From Artemia franciscana (taxonomy: Eukaryota > Arthropoda > Branchiopoda > Anostraca > Artemiidae), in the NCBI RefSeq assembly GCF_032884065.1, contig NC_088867.1:31822593-31886592 (forward strand): a stretch of 64,000 nt of DNA. Direction: 5' to 3'. The notes below the pieces were generated by a model. It searched no databases and was not told the origin of the DNA. It saw only the letters and a list, made by a program, of their open reading frames with translations. A program made the position numbers and the translations under genes. Positions 9,613 through 19,625 of this stretch are shown here, piece after piece; the stretch's first letter is position 1, and each line of letters begins with the position of its first letter.

Positions 9613-12299
9613 CTGAAATTTGTACAAAAAAGGTTGATTAATTTACCTATTGGAATCAAAAGACTAGCTCACCCAAAGTTGCAAATTTAAGAGACTTCAT
9701 ATTTTTGAAGTATATGGTTGTCATGTAAATAGGATTTGTTTCCAAAAAATTACTATCACAAGAACGATATGAAATAACCTCTCATATGATGCTTAAACTG
9801 AAAGTAAAACACAAAAAAAAAAACAAGTAAATAAAGAAGACGTATTTGGTTAAGAAAGAAGAAGAAGAAAAATCCAGATACATAAAGTCAGGATATCAAA
9901 AACAAATAGAACCAGTAAAATTTATGGATTAATTAAACCGATTAATAAAAAAAAGGGTAAACAAAGAAAATAGAAAAAAACAAAAGAAAAACTAAAAGAA
10001 CAGAAAATGCGTTTGGATTAAAATAAAGTTGGTTGACCGTGATGAAAAAGTTGAGAGTCATGACTAATTGAAAATAAAAACAAAGCCAAGACAGATAGTT
10101 TTAGTGAGAGGCAAAGCTGACATAAGCCTCTTTCCGAATTACATAAAAATGATCGCATTTCACTTGTTCGATAGATAGTAAAAATACTTGAAAAATATTA
10201 GTAAAAAACAGATCATACACATGACATAGAAAACCCGAAATAGCAAAATGAAAACTATAGCAATTTCTGGTAAAAAGGGGGAGGCAGAAGAAAAATGGGA
10301 AGGAGGTTCAATTATTTAACATATTGATTATTTAGAGAAAAGAAGTTCTTTATGGGGATTTTGTTGAAGCAGAAGGACAGAAATGAAGTATAGGAGGAAA
10401 ATGACAAGGGAAAAGTGAATTGTTCCGGGTTATGGAGGACCCTATCTGCACTAAGGAAATTTCATTTCTCCGCTTTACTTCTCCTTTGCTCTACAATGAT
10501 TATATTGGTAGTGCGAAGAAGCAAGATGCAAGCCCTCATTAAAGATACATATCTTAGATACGTTTCGTAAGAGCATCTCCTTGCCTTTTTATGACTTACT
10601 AAAAATAATAGAGCCTCAATTGGCCCGAAGAGCACAATAATAAAAAAAAAAAAGTAAGAGAGGAGTCTTGGCCCTAAAAACTGAATTTTCAAGGCAGTTA
10701 GCCATGATCACATTCCTACACAAAAACCAATGTGCAACTACACTATTAAAATTAGTAGCAAGAGACAGCAGTGGAAGTATGTTGGATCAGGCATATACCT
10801 ATACTTTTTTCCAATAGAGGAGGGGGGACTTGTCTAAACAGATAAAAAAAACTGACAAATTATAAGATATTTATCGAAATCTGCTTAAGTATTGAGATCT
10901 AGAGTGAACGGGTCAAGAGCCCTCCCTCTCCTCCTCTTTCCGAATATTTGACTAATTCAAATATCACAATTCAATGGATGTACGTACACTATAAACTAAA
11001 AATCAGAAGTTGTGTACATGATTACCTACAACTAGCAATCATAAATAGAGGAAGACATCCACATCCCTTCCAGCCTTTTAAACTTCATACTTGAGCTGCT
11101 TAGAAACAAATAGTTTATGTAACCGTCCTCCCCGCTACATGTTTAGAGAGCAAGTTCTTCTGAAAACACAAATCAAGGAGGCCCTTATGTCTGTATTGTA
11201 AGCCATCAGACTCAATATTCGCGGTTTCCACCTTCAGTGACCAAAGCCCTGCTGAATTGTCAACCCTGAACTTTGGCAAAAATACCTAAAAAAGTTCATC
11301 TTCCTTTAATGCTATTTCAATAGGACCATTTTGCTCACAAGGTGCGTTACCTGATCAGGCACAACACTGATAAGGTTAAGCCACCTCAGATCCTCGACCG
11401 CAACGTTAGTATTCCAGCTCGATTGGATCGATCTTGTTTCTCAGAAATTCTTCATGTCTCCCTTTTTTTGCAGAAGCTTAGAGACACGAGTCAGCTTTCT
11501 ATTTTATTGTCCGAGGACTAATTAAAAAGAAAAAAATAATTTAGTTCATTCACCAATATATTCCTTCTATGACTAAAACTGAAAATAATTATGAAGAGAT
11601 AATGGATGAATTGGGTAACCGGTGATAAAAGCCAACCACCGGAGGCCCCAAAGGCTTTTGATAGGTCAGCTAAAAATTAAGAAGCTAACCAGCCAATTAA
11701 AAGCCAAAATGGTTTAAATGCAATAAAACGGTACGTCTAAAAAAACCCATTCTAATCAAATGCAGCTATTTAAGTAAATGGCAATTTTACATAATTACAC
11801 CAGGAAGCTTTACCAGCTCCCCAGTGAATAAATGGAAAAAAAAAAACAGCAAGTGCCCTACTTTCATCAGTAATGGTGGGAATTCTTTTCGAGAAGAGAC
11901 CTCTGTAAAATGCTAATGTAATTACTTCCAACAGCTCCTTCAAAATCTCCAATAAACACAATAAAACATGTAATCCAACTAATCCTTAAGTGTTTGAAAG
12001 TTGAAACATCAATTCCCTAAGCTGAGAAGAAGCATTACAATCAATCCGATTCCCCCGAAAAATCATAAAAGCCCGATGATGATATACCAGCCGACAGTAA
12101 TTATTAAGAGACCCTTTAAATTCAAGCCATTTTAAAGTTGCTTTCGGGTCTGTGCATGGATACACTGTGTAGTATGCTATGAGAAGTGAAGTCTCTTCGA
12201 AGTTCAAATGACTAAAGTACACTTATTCTGGAGCAGAAACCAGCATTAGCATCAATGAAGATAGTCTCAAAAATATTATTGATTAAGAGAATGCACCAA
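9613..12299. other. TRIC intron, non-coding
   Basis: Intron between the duplicated exon and the terminal exon. A- and G-rich low-complexity stretches lie at 9800-10120. I recognise no gene; the 76-codon frame at 10462-10692 and those at 11770-12222 have no motif I can defend, though the latter abut the LINE remnant and may be part of it. Confidence 0.5.
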
Positions 12300-12840
12300 A
12301 ACATATCTCGTCTTCCAACCTTTTCAAATTTTATCACTGAATGGATACTGAAGGTCATTTGGTAGTAGATGTGCGGTGGTAATCCCCTTTTAACTTCAAA
12401 TATCTTGACTGTTTCGATGACGTTGACATCCAAGTGGAATTTGTCAAGGAAGCCCAACGAATGGTCAGTGTTGCTAAGGTGTCAAAGACCAAATCGTCAC
12501 TAATTCTACTGTCAAAGGCCAAATCGAAAAGTATCCCTGGAATAGACGATACCGTGGTTTCACTTAACAAGAATAATATAGAAGAAGTACATTTTACAGA
12601 ATACCTGATCGATTATCAATGCTCACCGGGAAGTCCTTGAAGATCTCAATGTGCCATCCCCTTAGAGGAGCCAGGTTATGTTTTCTAATGTTTAAATTTA
12701 AAAATGTTTCTGCAGACAAAATATGGATCTTTTTACAGGCTAAGCTCTGCGTTTACAATGTTGAAGGCCTATCGAATCTCCATACGGTTACAAAACCTGG
12801 GTGATGGATGCTTGTCAGGCATATTCTCGGAAAACTCTTC
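12300..12840 (+). pseudogene. LINE reverse transcriptase remnant
   Basis: Read on the plus strand across several frames, the order fits the second half of a non-LTR reverse transcriptase. A helix resembling the one after the VRQGC motif (FSNFITEWILKVIW) comes first. The catalytic position follows as LDCFDDVDIQ where active copies have YADD. Next are EFVKEAQRMVSVA and, further on, SKAKSKSIPG leading to a VSLNxxxIEEVxxFxYL-like stretch. Finally PYGYKTWVMDA stands where active elements have LYGSETW. Several frameshifts and the altered catalytic aspartate pair make it inactive. It is intronic to TRIC, on the opposite strand. Mirror copy about 46534-47074. Confidence 0.6.
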
Positions 12841-12917
12841 AGCAGAGGTGTATAGGCCATATTTTAGGACGTAGTTAATCAGAAGATCCAGTAAAGTTAT
12901 TGAATAAAAAAACAAAA

Positions 12918-13456
12918 CAAGTTGTTTCAACTGAAAGTAAGGAGCAACATTTAAACTTAAAACGAACAGAAATTATTACGTATGTGAGGGAGGTTGCTCC
13001 TCCTCAAAACCTCACTCTTTACGCTAAAGTTTTCTGTACATTTAAAAAAAGCTTTTTATAATTATAATTAAACGAACACTGTTTCGGGAGTCAGAATTGG
13101 GACAGAATTCAAATTTTAGCGTAAAGAGCGAGGTGTTGAGGAGCAGCCCCCCTAATGTATGTAATAGTTTTGTTCGTTTTGAGTTTTCATGTTACTCCTT
13201 ACTCTCAGTTGAAAAAACTTGTTTGTTTTTTTATTTAATTTCTGATGTTTTTTTTAAGTAATGCCAGTAAATCTGGGCACATCTCCACGGATAAACCCCT
13301 CCTCCCCATGGATTCATTCTCTAGACAATCAAACCATTGTGAAAATTTTCCTCACACAATTACCCATAGCATCTCTACACATAAAATTGAGCCAGCAATG
13401 AGAAAGCAAGACATAAGAAGAATTTCGTATAGGAATGCTGGCAAATTCCCCTAGTA
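12918..13456 (-). repeat. Foldback repeat (member b), truncated by the junction at 13456
   Basis: Inverted arms at about 12927-13030 and 13119-13217, around a spacer of about 90 bp, match member a closely. One arm contains CTCACTCTTTACGCTAAAG and the mirrored arm contains TTAGCGTAAAGAGCGAGG. Its body is cut off at 13456, where the text joins directly to a TRIC exon. The right arm keeps the body (45140-46460). Confidence 0.75.
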
Positions 13457-13542
13457 TAGACAAGGCATGTGGTGCACTGATGTAGTCTGTTTTCTTGTCA
13501 ATCACAAACACAATAGCAGCAGCGATGCAAGCCTTCGTTGGG
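13457..13542 (-). pseudogene. TMEM38: TRIC/TMEM38 exon, truncated copy 5b
   Basis: On the minus strand a normal acceptor (TTTTCTAATTTTAG) leads into PTKACIAAAIVFVIDKKTDY then ISAPHAL. Compared with the intact exon at 44119-44239 this copy has lost one base in the codon run after CCACATG, and then breaks off. At 13456 it joins foldback-repeat DNA, so the segment GIVLFFVYF and the splice donor are missing. The missing text equals the right-arm-only stretch 44206-45917. Without a donor it cannot splice to the terminal exon at 9612. Either a damaged allele or an assembly error; the exon identity itself is secure. Confidence 0.9.
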
Positions 13543-13782
13543 CTAAAATTAGAAAATCATCAATTAATCTATACCGAAAGGAAGATACAAAAATACAAAC
13601 GGCAGAGACGAAAAAGAGACACTGAACAAAAGAAACAGAGAAAAAAAAAGAACTAGCAAAAAAAAAAATCCATGTCATGTTTTTCAATAGCCAGATTATG
13701 AAAAGAATAATTATTTACACTCAATCAACTGAAGCAACAGCGAAAGAAATGTCCAGTTTTGAAATTTCCACCCTGCTAAGAT
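13482..13782. repeat. About 302-bp direct repeat, left copy
   Basis: Matches 23947-24249 in the same orientation. It covers the 5' part of a TRIC exon, its acceptor and 240 bp of upstream intron. The two copies bracket the LINE plus R block (13783-23946). Confidence 0.9.
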
Positions 13783-14358
13783 AAAATAAAATAGAATTAA
13801 TAATAGTATAATATGCGCGATCTGAATAGGGGAAGGGGTGTCTCCGAGGTTAGTACAAGGACAACCCTGCAGAAAAAAGATGGCCTAAAAAATTTATTTG
13901 GCCGTTCTTTTGGCTTCGTTATTTATGATTAGCCAAAGTTTAAGAGATGTATTCCTAAATGGATCTGATACCACATTCAGATGCAAGGATTTGGGCGCTA
14001 TTTTCGATGTGACAATTTTCAAACGAATGTTTTCACATTGGTAAGATTCATAGATCCTTAGATCTTATGAAGAAATCATAAGATTTTTCTGACAGCTTTA
14101 GAGGATATCTCGAAAAAATCTCTGGTTAAAATAATGAAAAAATCGTTAAACAAGACTGCAATAAGACTCGCATGAATTCACCGAGCCTTCAACAATAAAA
14201 TAGATATATCTATATATATAAAAATAAGTTGTCTGTGGATCGTGGATCAGGTGACGTCATGTTTCGGCTGACGTCATGAAATTAGTTGCCATCATTTTTG
14301 CTTTGAAGGTGACGTCATTCAAGTTATATAAGACATATGTTCGCGTAGAATTCTATTA

Positions 14359-14685
14359 ATGTTTAAGTTTACAATGACTGATGAAGATGCTCAAAGAGTC
14401 TATGCCAAAAAACTTGCTGCTGATAGAGAAAGTCAGAAAAGAAAGCGTGCCGAGGAATCAAAAGAACAGCAAGGAAACAGGCTTGAGGCTAAAGAACGCA
14501 AAACCGCGCAGTTAGATGAAGATCCACCTGGACAGCGAGAGTCAAAACATATTAAAACTGAAAATGATAGCGATGATGATTGGGTTTGGGATTTTGACTT
14601 GGATAAGGTCATCAATGACTACCAGATTTTAGTTAAAAAAACAAAGGTTCGGCGATATGTATTTCATAGTGAAGCTGAAAAATAA
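14359..14685 (+). CDS. Helitron N-terminal charged protein fragment
   Basis: A 108-codon frame that starts MFKFTMTDEDAQRVYAKK. Residues 15-65 are almost all charged or glutamine (KRKRAEESKEQQGNRLEAKE), a predicted helical, coiled-coil-like stretch. An acidic patch with DSDDDWVWDFDLD follows. Highly charged N-terminal leaders of this sort precede the Rep domain in animal Helitron proteins. Here the frame stops before any Rep motif (HUH). It sits 150 bases inside the 5' end. Whether it is translated is unknown. An identical copy is at 42969-43295 on the minus strand. Confidence 0.55.
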   Translation: MFKFTMTDEDAQRVYAKKLAADRESQKRKRAEESKEQQGNRLEAKERKTAQLDEDPPGQRESKHIKTENDSDDDWVWDFDLDKVINDYQILVKKTKVRRYVFHSEAEK

Positions 14686-14869
14686 AGAAGAAAAAGAAAA
14701 CTGAAAAAAGAAAAATTACAGACTGGGATACCGGGACACAAATGACGACCGGGACACAGGGAATATAAATGGAGACCAGGACACAGGTATTTAAGAATAT
14801 CGTTCAGAGACAAATTTTTAATTGTAAGAAGACCGTTGAAAGAGAAATTTCTAATTGTAAAATGACTGA

Positions 14870-16053
14870 AAAACCTACAATGGCAACGGTACCACCATCG
14901 AAGTAGATAGCCAGTGGGTTTACGGCCAACCTACCATCTTCAAAGATACCACGATAGGAAGACTCTACACCGTTCACCCCAATCAACATGAATGCTTCTT
15001 TCTACGCCTGCTTTTGGTGAATGTACCCGGTCCGACATCCTTTGAGTATTTGAGAACTGTAAACGGTACTATACATGACACTTACCGTAGTGCATGCCAA
15101 GCTCTGAATTTATTGGAGAATGACCAACACTGGGATAACTGCATCAATGACGCGTGCGAAACGTCAACCCCAAGTCAAATTCGTACACTTGCTCTCCATC
15201 AGCTCCTACAGAGTTATGGGAAAAATATAAGTCAAAAATGTCCGAAGATATACTCCATCGAAAACAGTTAGAGACGTCAGAAATGACTTTTGATTTTACA
15301 TCAGAAATTTATAACGACACTTTAGTTATTATAGAAGATTTGTGCGTACGTATGGCAAACAAACCTCTTCAGGATTTGGGAATGCCTTCACCTAACCGTA
15401 TCGCTGCTGTTTCGACATGTGTAGAATTGGATCGTGAACAAAGTTACAGTACGAGTGATCTATTGTCGTATGTACAAAATAACATTTACAAGTTAACGTC
15501 GGAACAAAAAGACATTTATGATACGATAGACTCAATTTCAGGACGTATACAACTACCTGCTAATTTCTGTAGTTTAGTGACGTCCAAAAATGAACTGATT
15601 GAAAAAGTATTTCCGAATATTCTAAAAAATTATAAAAATAATAAATGGCTTTTAGTTATTATAGAAGATTTGTGCGTACGTATGGCAAACAAACCTCTTC
15701 AGGATTTGGGAATGCCTTCACCTAACCGTTTCGCTGCTGTTTCGACATGTGTAGAATTGGATCGTGAACAAGGTAAGGCTGTTCTTATTCCTCGCATTCC
15801 CATGATTCCAACGGATCTGCCTTTTCAATTTAAAAGATTGCAATTCCCAATTCGATTAGCATTTGCAATCACCATTAACAAAGCTCAAGGTCAATCATTA
15901 GAAAAATGTGGTATAGATCTTAATACTGATTGTTTTTCCCATGGACAATTGTACGTTGCATGTTCGAGGGTCGGTAAACCTGACAATCTATTTATATGCA
16001 GCGACAATTGGACAGCGAAGAATGTTGTATATTCGCAAGTTTTACGCAGTTAA
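14870..16053 (+). pseudogene. Helitron PIF1-type helicase, scrambled remnant
   Basis: The frame beginning about 14870 reads GRLYTVHPNQHECFFLRLLL then VNVPGPTSFEYLRTVNG and TYRSACQALNLLENDQHWD, the standard lead-in to the Helitron helicase. Near 15190 about 20 bases are missing relative to family members (RTL then CSPSAPTEL), shifting the frame. The next frame (15154-16053) runs from PTELWEKYKSKMSEDILHRK to TSEQKDIYDTI. The ATPase core (motifs I-III) is absent. A 121-bp block (15321-15441) is repeated at 15651-15771, and then the C-terminal helicase motifs follow: FAITINKAQGQSLEKCGIDL and GQLYVACSRVG. Lacking the Walker motifs, it cannot be an active helicase. Mirror copy 41594-42777. Confidence 0.85.
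15321..15771 (+). repeat. 121-bp internal duplication in the Helitron helicase
   Basis: 15321-15441 and 15651-15771 are identical except for one base that changes Ile to Phe (NRIAAV versus NRFAAV). In the right-arm Helitron both copies read NRIAAV, so the substitution is specific to the left arm. Confidence 0.95.
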
Positions 16054-16080
16054 TTTGTATTGTATCCATCTATCTATCTA

Positions 16081-16445
16081 TCTATATAAAAACGAGTTGT
16101 GTGTATGCATGTTTGTTTGTTTGTAAAAAGAGCGTTTGCATATGACGTCATTATTAGTGCATACGGCTTTGTATATGCACAGACAATGGGAAAGCCAAGA
16201 ATGTTGTATATTCGCAATTTTTACGTAGTTTAACTCCTGCAGACGAAATGAATGCTTGCCTGAAAAATTCTAATTTATGGGCACACGTAAAAATATTAAA
16301 ATTAACTACAAATATGCGTGTCCGATTGCAAAACGATGATTCTGGTCAAACATTTCCAGATCAATTGCTGGCAATTGGAAACGGAAAGCTTCCAGTAGTG
16401 GGAAAGCCAAAAATGTTGTATATTCGCAATTTTTACGTAGTTTGA
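16081..16445 (+). pseudogene. Internal second Helitron 5' end and displaced helicase fragment
   Basis: TCTATATAAAAACGAG at 16081 imitates the element's own 5' terminus. After it, 16245-16402 encodes CLKNSNLWAHVKILKLTTNM, RVRLQNDDSG and LLAIGNGKLPV, a piece that normally lies in the middle of the helicase, before the C-terminal motifs that here end at 16053. The phrase AATGTTGTATATTCGCAA occurs three times (about 16020, 16200, 16413), each followed by a TTTTACG(C/T)AGTT tail. This looks like a composite built from several Helitron copies. Mirror at about 41202-41566. Confidence 0.75.
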
Positions 16446-16609
16446 AACACATATATAAATCTATCTATATTCACAGGTGGGACACAACTACAATGGCGCG
16501 TAACTAATATGGCGCGTAACGACTTACGCGCGCGGGGGGGCTTGGGGGGTCGCGAAGCGCCCCACCAACTAGGTGTTGGGGTGGCGCGAAGCGCCACCCC
16601 AACAGCTAG

Positions 16610-17580
16610 TAGTATATATGTATCTACCAAGCTTAACAGACAGCACACAGTACTACAATATATGGCCGTCATTAAGAACTATATATGAAAGTCACACAGG
16701 AACCAGCAGCACTAAATTGCGCGGTGAGAATGTTGTAGGCTTGCAAGTACTTTGAATATTACGAAGAGTTAAAAAGCCAAGAACTACTCATAAAGTCCTG
16801 GGACGCATTTTTTTTTGTAAGCACAGGTTTAACTAAATCGTGGTTTTTGAAGCTGGGTTTGCGACCATTTAGACAAGAGTTCGCAATGGATCAGAAAAAA
16901 AAAACTACCCTTACATTCAACAAGCTCATTGCAATTATTGAGTTACTTTCAAAAGCGCTTATTAAACCAATTAAATTAGACCTTTGTTTTATGTGATTCA
17001 GAACTCAATAGCCTACAATTCCTCCTTTTCAAGATAGAAGATTCTTGATGTATTTATGTATCAGGATCAATTTAGAAATTTTCATCATTAGAATCTTTCT
17101 TGGTGCTAAAGGAGTAGCAAGATTTTTAACCCTAATGTCTTTATTTCAATTTCAACTGTATTATTTGATACAAAAGGAAAAGCGACCACTAAACATAAGA
17201 GGAAGTTTGATCACAAGATTTAAGCCTTAAAACAAGAGTTAAACTGTAAAATTTGTATTGCTGTCAAAACGGCATTCAACACAGAACGATAATTGCATTT
17301 ATTCAATAAGTAATAGCAATTAATAACAATACGCTTTACTGAACATGGAATGAACTTTTACGTAAGAAGAACCTTTTATTAATTCACTAACATCAATTTC
17401 AACCCAATTTACTTACAAATATTCTAATAAAACCTTTAAAATAAAGAAGCATATATAAAATAACAACGAATGAAAAAATTAGTCTCCATTAATAAAAATT
17501 GAAACTTAACTTATTTTTAAATATAAGACTATCGTAATGTTAAGGGGAACCAAAACGCTAAAAAAGAAAAAAAAAAAAAA
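16610..17580. other. R block spacer
   Basis: AT-rich sequence shared by all three R copies. No gene recognised; a 61-codon frame at 17045-17230 is preserved in every copy but has no motif. Confidence 0.45.
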
Positions 17581-17581
17581 A

Positions 17582-19625
17582 ACAAGAGCTAAGAGCTCAT
17601 ATGGCACTTGTGACGAGATTGGAAGAGCCAAGAGGCAAGAGCTCATATGGCATGATCTCTGGCAAAATTCTAAGAATCAATAGATTGCTTTAAAAGGAAA
17701 ATCAGAGGCTTAATGCCGGTCGGGATTTAAAATAAGAGCTCTGAGTCACAAGGTCCTTCTAAACATCAAAATTCATTAAGATCACTCATAAGTTAAAAAT
17801 ACCTCAATTTTTCTAATTTTTCCTCTCTCTTCAGCCCCCTAGATGGTTGAATCAGGGAAAACGACTTTATGAAGTCAATTTGTGCAGCTCCCTGACACGC
17901 CTACTAATTTTCATCGCCCTAGCACGTCCAGAAGCACCAAACTTGCCAAAGCACTGAACCCTACCCCCTAACCCCCCCCCCCCCAAAGAGAGTGGATCCA
18001 GTCCAGTTATGTCAATCACGTATCTACGACATTTATAAGCGTTTTCCAAGATTTCCCGTTTCCCCCTCCAAATCCCTCCAATATCAACAGATCTGGTCGG
18101 GATTTGAAATAAGAGCTCTGAGACATGAGTTCCTTCTAAATATGAAATTTCATTAAGATCCAGTCACCTGTTCTTAAGTTAAAATACCTCAATTTTTCTA
18201 ATTTTTCCAAATTAATAACCCCCAGCTCCCCTAAAGAGAACGGATCCGTTCCAATTATATCAGTCACGCATCTATAACTTGTGCTTATTCTTCCAATCAA
18301 GTTTCATCCCGATCTCTCCACTCTAAGGGTTTTCAAAGATTTCCGGTTTCCCCCAATGTCACCGGATGCGGTCAGATTTAAAATTAGAGTTTTAAAGCAC
18401 AAGCTCCTTCTAAAGATCAAATTTCATTAAGATCTGATCACCCGTTCGCAAGTTACAAATACCTCATTTTTTTCTAATTTTCCGAATTACTCCCCTCCCC
18501 CCAACTCCACCAAAGATAGCGGATCCGGTCCGGTTATTTCCGTCATATATCTTGAACTTGTGATTATTCTTCCAACCAAGTTTCATCCTGATCTCTCCGC
18601 TTTAAGCGTTTTCCCAGATTTCCCGCCCCCTAATGGTCCGGTCGGGATTTAAAATAAGAGATCTGAGTTACGAGGTCCTTCTAAATATGAAATTTCATTA
18701 AGATCCGAACACTCCTTCGTAAGTTAAAAATACCTCATTTTTTCTATTTTTTTAGAATTGCCCCCCCCCCCCACAAACTCCCACAAATAGAGCAGATCCG
18801 TCCAGGTTATGTCAATCACGTATCTAGGACTTGTGCTTATTTTTCCCACCAAGCTTAATCCCGTCCCTCCACTCTAAGCGTTTTCGAAGGTTTTAGGTCC
18901 CTCCCCCAACTCCCCCCAATGTCACTGGATCCGGTCGGGATTTAAAATAAGAGCTCTGAGACACGATATCCTTCCAAACATCAAATTTCATTAAGATCCA
19001 ATACCTCCTTCGTAAGTTGAAAATACCTCATTTTTTCCGATTTTCCAGAATTAGCCCCCCTCCAACTCCCCCAAAGAGAGCAGATCCGTTCCGATTATGT
19101 CAATCACGTATCTAGAACTTGTGATTATTTTCCCCACCAGGTTTCATCCCGACCCCCCTACTCTAAGCGTTTTCCAATATTTTAGCCCCCCCCCTCAACT
19201 CCCCACAATGTCACCGGATCCAGTCGGGATTTAAAAGAAGAGCTCTGAGACACCATATTCTTCCAAACATCAAATTTCATTAAGGTCCGGTCACTCCTTC
19301 GTAAGTTAAAAATACCTCAATTTTTCTAATTTTTCAGAACTAACCCCTCCCCCAACTCCCCCAAACAGAGCAGATCCGTTCCGGTTATGTCAATAACGTA
19401 TCCCACATCCCCCCAGATTTAACCATCCCCCAGATGGTCGAATCTGGGAAACGACAATTTCTAAGTTAATCTGGTCTGGTTCCTGATACGCCTGCCAAAT
19501 TTCATCGTCCTAGCTTACCTGGAAGTGCCTGAAGTAGCAAAACCAGGACAGACAGACCGACAGAATTTGCGATCGCTGTATGTCACTTGATAAAAACCAA
19601 GTACCATACAAGAATTAAATCCACC
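17582..19625 (+). mobile_element. Tandem-repeat-cored element, about 2 kb, non-coding
   Basis: Left end: an A run, then CAAGAGCTAAGAGCTCATAT with AGAGCTCATATGGCA repeated 46 bp later. Core: six degenerate monomers of about 270-290 bp (the first spacing is 377 bp), each opening with a GGTCGGGATTTAAAATAAG-like phrase near 17718, 18095, 18370, 18640, 18933 and 19222. Right end: CAGACAGACCGACAGAATTT, GCGATCGCTGTATGTCAC and a weak hairpin TCACTTGATAAAAACCAAGT. A homologous copy is in the 32.9 kb R block (about 34255-36290) and a partial mirror at 39120-40080. Terminal short sequences with a tandem core recall DINE/Helentron elements, but I cannot confirm the class. Confidence 0.6.

Larger units (their letters stand above)
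14209..16609 (+). mobile_element. Helitron, 2.4 kb, chimeric and probably non-autonomous
   Basis: The 5' end is TCTATATATATAAAAATAAG. The 3' end is a perfect 13-bp stem hairpin (16575-16603, loop GAA) followed by AGCTAG. The element lies between host A (14208) and T (16610) with no target duplication. The paralogous R copy has the uninterrupted site GATATA|TAGTATAT at 33291/33292. Inside are an N-terminal charged ORF, pieces of the Helitron helicase out of order, and a second 5'-like terminus (TCTATATAAAAACGAG at 16081). No complete Rep or helicase domain remains, so movement would need a helper. Mirror copy 41038-43453. Confidence 0.92.
3399..18526 (+). repeat. Left arm of a large inverted duplication
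   Basis: The reverse complement of this 15.1 kb is found at 39120-55982, with differences at the level of scattered SNPs and short indels. The largest difference is about 1.7 kb (44206-45917) present only in the right arm. The outer breakpoint is sharp at 3399/55982, inside the text shared as GCATGCC. The inner edge of the right arm coincides with the 100-N gap and falls inside a tandem array. Allelic sequence misplaced by scaffolding and a recent palindromic duplication both fit. Confidence 0.95.

Noticed and set aside
10462-10692. 76-codon hydrophobic frame as a possible membrane peptide
   Set aside because: Driven by a T/A-rich run; intronic to TRIC and without recognisable family features.
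13245-13454. 69-codon plus-strand frame
   Set aside because: Lies within the foldback repeat body and is repeated only with it.
17718-19250. Regular repeats that could suggest a CRISPR array
   Set aside because: Units are about 280 bp, degenerate throughout, have no short identical repeat plus unique spacer pattern, and lie in animal DNA.
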